DNA of 64,000 bases from Epiperipatus broadwayi (Eukaryota > Onychophora > Udeonychophora > Euonychophora > Peripatidae): contig JAQFVV010012531.1 of assembly GCA_028023455.1 (NCBI GenBank), forward strand, positions 1,612,001 through 1,676,000. Direction: 5' to 3'. Shown here piece after piece: positions 60,821 through 64,000 of this stretch. The translations under genes and the position numbers were made by a program. Under the pieces are notes generated by a model. It was not told the DNA's origin and did no database searches. It saw nothing but the letters and a program-made list of their open reading frames with translations. Every line of letters starts with the position of its first letter. Position 1 is the stretch's first letter.

Positions 60821-61814
60821 AGTTTTATTTAGTGGATAAAAAATAAGAGTAAAATATATAGAGAGTAAAATGTATATAAAGTGAAACAAAGAGTGATATT
60901 TAAATAAATAATACAGTCTAAAATTAGTATAGATAGAGGTTCAAACTTTTAGTTAAAAGATAGCTGATATCCCAAAAGGAAAAGGAATGCGGCTGATACA
61001 AATTGTAATATTAAAAGCTGATAACAAATTAGAGTAACTATTGTGTTTAATAAAATTAAACAAATAAAAGGGTGTGCTTTGTAATAAAATAGAGGTAATG
61101 ATCAAATTAAATCTTAATTCCACACCCAAAAAATTACGTTTAAAAATGATACTCCAGAAAAGAAGAGACATGAACATGACTATGAATGAGAGGAATATGT
61201 CTTTTTCCCCCTTGTATAGTTTTGCTGCTGCTGTGCTTTGGGAATCTCAGCATGGAGTTTTCTCTGGGTTACTTCTGGGTGGACTTGCATTGTCAGTACT
61301 ACTCCACAGCAAGGGCTATCGGCAGTGGACTGTGAACCCAGGATCTCGATGCCTGGAGGTAATCCAAACGAGTAGAACTAAAACAGATTGCACTGAACTT
61401 AAATATTTTATAAACATCCTAAGACTCTTTGAGGGTATGAACTCAAGGTCAGGGAAAGATATAGTGAACTTATTTAGTATATAACTGTAGACTTTTGGAT
61501 CTGAATCAAAATCCATTTTGATATAATATATTATTCTTATATTGGTGAAAGCAAGGTTTATTTATTCATGTTAATTTCATAATTATTGTCATATAATGTT
61601 AAATTATTTTATATTAATAAAAGTGTGCAATGTTTTAAACTGTTAGTCTGTTTACTTAATGTATATTCACATTTGCTAGTCACTCAACCAGAGCCAGGGA
61701 TACAGCAAATAAGTGGTGTAATCAGGATTAAACCTAGTAAACAGTCTTAGAATTTTTTTACTCCTTTTGCATTAGTTGATGTGTCAGTAATTTGTTGTTA
61801 TGAATTTGTTTGTT

Positions 61815-62545
61815 CAGAACATAATAGGTGAATTTGAGAGTTGTAATGCATCAGAATGGCCATTCTATATAACCCAGATTGAAAATTTTGTTACTTTGAA
61901 ATGAAATGAGATAGATGATAATAAGAGGAAAATTGCAGCACTTATGTGTTTCACAGGGAAAAGGGTAATTGAAGTTATTAATAAAATTTTTTAACTGTCC
62001 TTACCTGAGAAGGTTAAGTACGAGGGAGTGATCAAGAAATTAAGTCATCATTTTAACCCTTGTCTATCACATCACATAACTAGGTTAACTTTGTATAATA
62101 GAGGGCAATCTAGTAGCAAAAAAATAAAAGAATACAACCTGACTCTGAGAAAACTAGCTAGGGATTGTGGATATGGTGAATTTGTTGAGGAAATTTAAAT
62201 GAATCAATTGCTGTGGGTATGTCTGATGATAGGCTCATACAACAACTGCTAGTAAAACCTGTGCTAACTTATGAAATGGCCATTAAAAAGGGTATGGCTT
62301 ATGAGCTAATATTGGAACAAGCCCAGGCTTTTAGATCAAAATCAGATGAGAACTCAAAAATGGATGCATTCAAAACAATGAGGGAGAACCACAGCCAAAG
62401 AGATGGAAATAGTAGGAATAATGCTAAAATAACCCATTTTTGTTGTGGAAAAACAGGTCATACTTCAAAAGAGTGCAAATAAAACAAAGAATCACGTTTC
62501 AGATGCCGTAAAAAAAGAAAGGGCATTTGGCACTGGTGTGTAGAC
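61815..62545 (+). pseudogene. Ty3/gypsy gag (capsid and zinc knuckles)
   Basis: The + frames read EFESCNASEWPFYITQIENF (the 'F....e.W..Y...lE.f' start of the capsid domain), then KRKIAALMCFTG, LTLYNRGQSSSKKIKEY, RKLARDCGYGEF (the 'e.i.eyv..Lr.la..C.fG' block), and RLIQQLLVKPVLTYEMAIKK (the 'r..Ll....LTl..A...a' block). The nucleocapsid remnant is HFCCGKTGHTSKECK, a zinc knuckle whose first Cys has become His, followed by a broken second knuckle near 62490-62545. Stops near 61905, 61993 and 62197 and a shift at about 62200 make it a pseudogene. Confidence 0.85.
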
Positions 62546-62559
62546 GAGCAGAAAATAAA

Positions 62560-63000
62560 AAAATAAAAAATACAGTACCCATGCCTCACAATAGGAGAGA
62601 GAAGCTGATGGCAACTCACATGATTAAAAATCTGCATGTAAAAAGTATACACCAGTTTAGGATTAAACTAATTATTTGTGGGAAGGAAATTGAAATGGAA
62701 ATATATACCAGATCTGCATTTTCCATAATATCACTCATGAATTGGAAATTTTTGTCATCAGCTAATGTGGAGATTGCTTCAGAGAAAACAAACCTTAGAG
62801 TGAGAGATGTAAATGGTCATGTGCTCAAAATATTAGGCCAAGTTAAAGCGCCAGTTAAATACAATGATAAAAAATGGAATCTACTTTTATATATTGTAAA
62901 AAGAAAAATTAGTCCTATTATAGGGAGGGACTGGTTCCATGAAATAGGGATACAAATTAATATAATAGTAAATATCTGGATCTTTTTAATGAAGAACTAG
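62560..63000 (+). pseudogene. Ty3/gypsy aspartic protease
   Basis: A 157-residue + frame contains EMEIYTRSAFSIIS at residues 55-68, where active enzymes have the 'm.iDTGsa.sii' motif. The catalytic DTG has become YTR, so this protease would be inactive. Downstream ILGQVKAPVKYND and the WNLLLYIVK and ISPIIGRDWFHE blocks (residues 99-142) are the usual second half, including the 'llGrdWl' motif with the conserved Gly-Arg-Asp-Trp. Its place between gag and RT is standard. Confidence 0.85.
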
Positions 63001-63039
63001 GCTTAAGAGCCACAAAAATGGTCAAAATAGATTTATTTG

Positions 63040-63786
63040 AAAATGCATGACCGGTTGTTTGTAAATCATGGAAAATTCTGTTTGCACAACAAATTAAAGT
63101 TGAAGATAATCTAAAGTCATTGGTGGATAAAGGAGGGTTGATGCCCATTGACAAATCTGATTGGTCCACATCTTTGGTTGTAATAACCAAGCCTAATGGA
63201 GGAATCAGGTTATGCAGTGATTACTGTATAACAGTAAAATTCTTAAACAGAGGTGCTTACCCCATCCCAAATGTAAGGGAAATACTGGATGGGTTGCAAA
63301 ATGCTTCTTACCTTGCAAAGTTAGACCTAAATTCATTTCATCAGATTCAGGTGACAGAAAAATCAGCAGAGACTTTAGCATGAATGACCTATATGGGCCT
63401 GTTTAAATGCAACCAGTTACCTTTTGGCATTTCCATAGCACCAAATATTTTTCAAGCAAAAATCAATGCCTTGTTACAAGATCTAGAAGGAGTCATGCCC
63501 TATTTAGATGACATACTCATCACTGCAACTTCGGTAAGAAATGTTACACAAAAGTCTTTTCACAGTGTGCAGAAAATTATATAAATTTGGGGTTAAATTG
63601 AACACCCAAAAGAGCATATGTATGGCAAAGAAATTAACATTTCTAGGTCATTTAATTTCAGGCAAGGGAAAGAAACCATCCCCAGAGAAAGTAAAAGCAG
63701 TGAAAAATGTGACAACATCTATCAATATCAAACAGTTGCAGGCTTATTTAGGACTTGAATTTTTTCGAGCCTTTTCTAGAAAATAA
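63040..63786 (+). pseudogene. Ty3/gypsy reverse transcriptase
   Basis: Frames from 63120 read LMPIDKSDWSTSLVVITKPN followed by GGIRLCSDYCITV and then YPIPNVREILDGL, all typical of gypsy RT. Next comes LAKLDLNSFHQIQV (motif A, catalytic Asp intact). A TGA stop at 63381-63383 follows, then FKCNQLPFGISIAPNIFQ (motif B), PYLDDILI (motif C, YLDD at 63501-63512, both Asp intact) and, after a shift near 63545, KLTFLGHLISGKG with EKVKAVKNV (thumb). A single in-frame stop separates motifs A and B, so this copy is less decayed than the one at 10440. Confidence 0.92.
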
Positions 63787-64000
63787 AGCTCATGCGGCCA
63801 AACCACTATACAAACTACTAAAAAAGATCAAAAGTCACAATGGTCACAAATGCATGAAGAAGCATTCCATTGAACTAAGGCTTCATTGTCATCAGAAAAA
63901 TTATTAGTGCAATATAATAATAGCTTGGAAGTATGCTTAACTACTGATGCATCAGAGTGGAAAGTGGGAGTGATGCTATCTCATCCATATCATTAAGGTG
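63787..64000 (+). pseudogene. Ty3/gypsy RNase H, 5' part only
   Basis: The + strand reads KAAHAAKPLYKLLKK-like sequence in broken frame after 63787, then LVQYNNSLEVCLTTDASEWK (about 63905-63964), the start of the gypsy RNase H domain with the catalytic Asp in TDAS. The window ends within the domain. Confidence 0.8.

Larger units (their letters stand above)
59816..61800 (+). other. Probable 5' region or leader of the second gypsy element, unresolved
   Basis: Composition is less AT-biased at 59820-60300 and 61190-61380. The second patch includes GAACCCAGGATCTCGATGCC. These could be LTR and leader sequence of the gypsy element whose gag starts near 61810, but no terminal repeat partner lies inside the window and I could not identify a convincing tRNA primer-binding site. 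A 136-codon frame at 61074-61484 crosses the second patch. It resembles no protein I know. Confidence 0.3.
61805..64000 (+). mobile_element. Second Ty3/gypsy retrotransposon, truncated by window end
   Basis: Gag with zinc-knuckle remnants, aspartic protease, RT and the beginning of RNase H occur in order on the + strand. The protein sequence is clearly different from the element at 8100-12840 (distinct gag and RT signatures), so it is another lineage. The reading frame is broken by stops and small frameshifts in each domain. Integrase and the 3' LTR would lie beyond base 64000. Confidence 0.9.

Noticed and set aside
1-64000. CRISPR array, bacterial operons, promoters, riboswitches or rho-independent terminators
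   Set aside because: Sequence character and gene content are those of an animal genome full of retroelements. No regularly spaced repeat with unique spacers exists, and prokaryotic signals are not meaningful here.

Overview
This window looks like intergenic or intronic DNA from a large, AT-rich invertebrate animal genome. The mix of Penelope-like elements (PLEs), an RTE-type LINE, Ty3/gypsy elements, hAT debris, inverted-repeat MITEs and tRNA-related SINE-like repeats would suit a mollusc such as a cephalopod. That assignment is inference from repeat content only. I see no intact host protein gene, no rRNA and no convincing tRNA gene. Every protein I can recognise belongs to a mobile element, and nearly all are broken by stops, frameshifts or insertions.

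Layout. 1-8100 is AT-rich non-coding DNA with a (TAA)n microsatellite and a 25-bp minisatellite. 8100-12840 is a decayed Ty3/gypsy element on the + strand (gag, protease, RT, RNase H, integrase remnants in order). 12841-25758 is mostly unassigned, with one MITE copy (19951), LTR-like fragments (20171-21170) and an old tandem duplication (23884). 25759-43717 is the most interesting part. Two decayed PLEs on the + strand (about 27430-30420 and 39830-41960) share the region with five copies of a short retroelement carrying a hammerhead self-cleaving ribozyme. One of these copies is nested in the RT of the first PLE. The region also holds a 1.06-kb foldback array (32504-33562) and a perfect 111-bp hairpin inside the second PLE. 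43717-50589 holds the complete MITE (44263-44686) and unassigned DNA. 50590-51404 is an internally deleted hAT element. 53139-55219 is a 5'-truncated RTE-type LINE on the - strand, and 55665-55809 is a tiny 3' fragment of the same family. 56825-57640 holds two SINE-like copies. From about 61800 to the window end is a second decayed Ty3/gypsy element on the + strand (gag, protease, RT, start of RNase H), cut off by the window edge.

How the parts relate. The ribozyme-bearing repeat is about 455 bp long and occurs as direct tandem units followed by an inverted partial unit, flanked by target-site duplications. This is the arrangement known for PLE pseudo-LTRs and for animal retrozymes. PLE-type machinery in trans is therefore its likely mobiliser. 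Five 42-nt hammerhead cores lie on the - strand at 25878, 28088, 28528, 37282 and 43545. A sixth, mutated core at 38595 lies on the + strand at the centre of a palindrome. The others differ at single positions, including a pairing-preserving change in stem I. No function for a host gene can be inferred.
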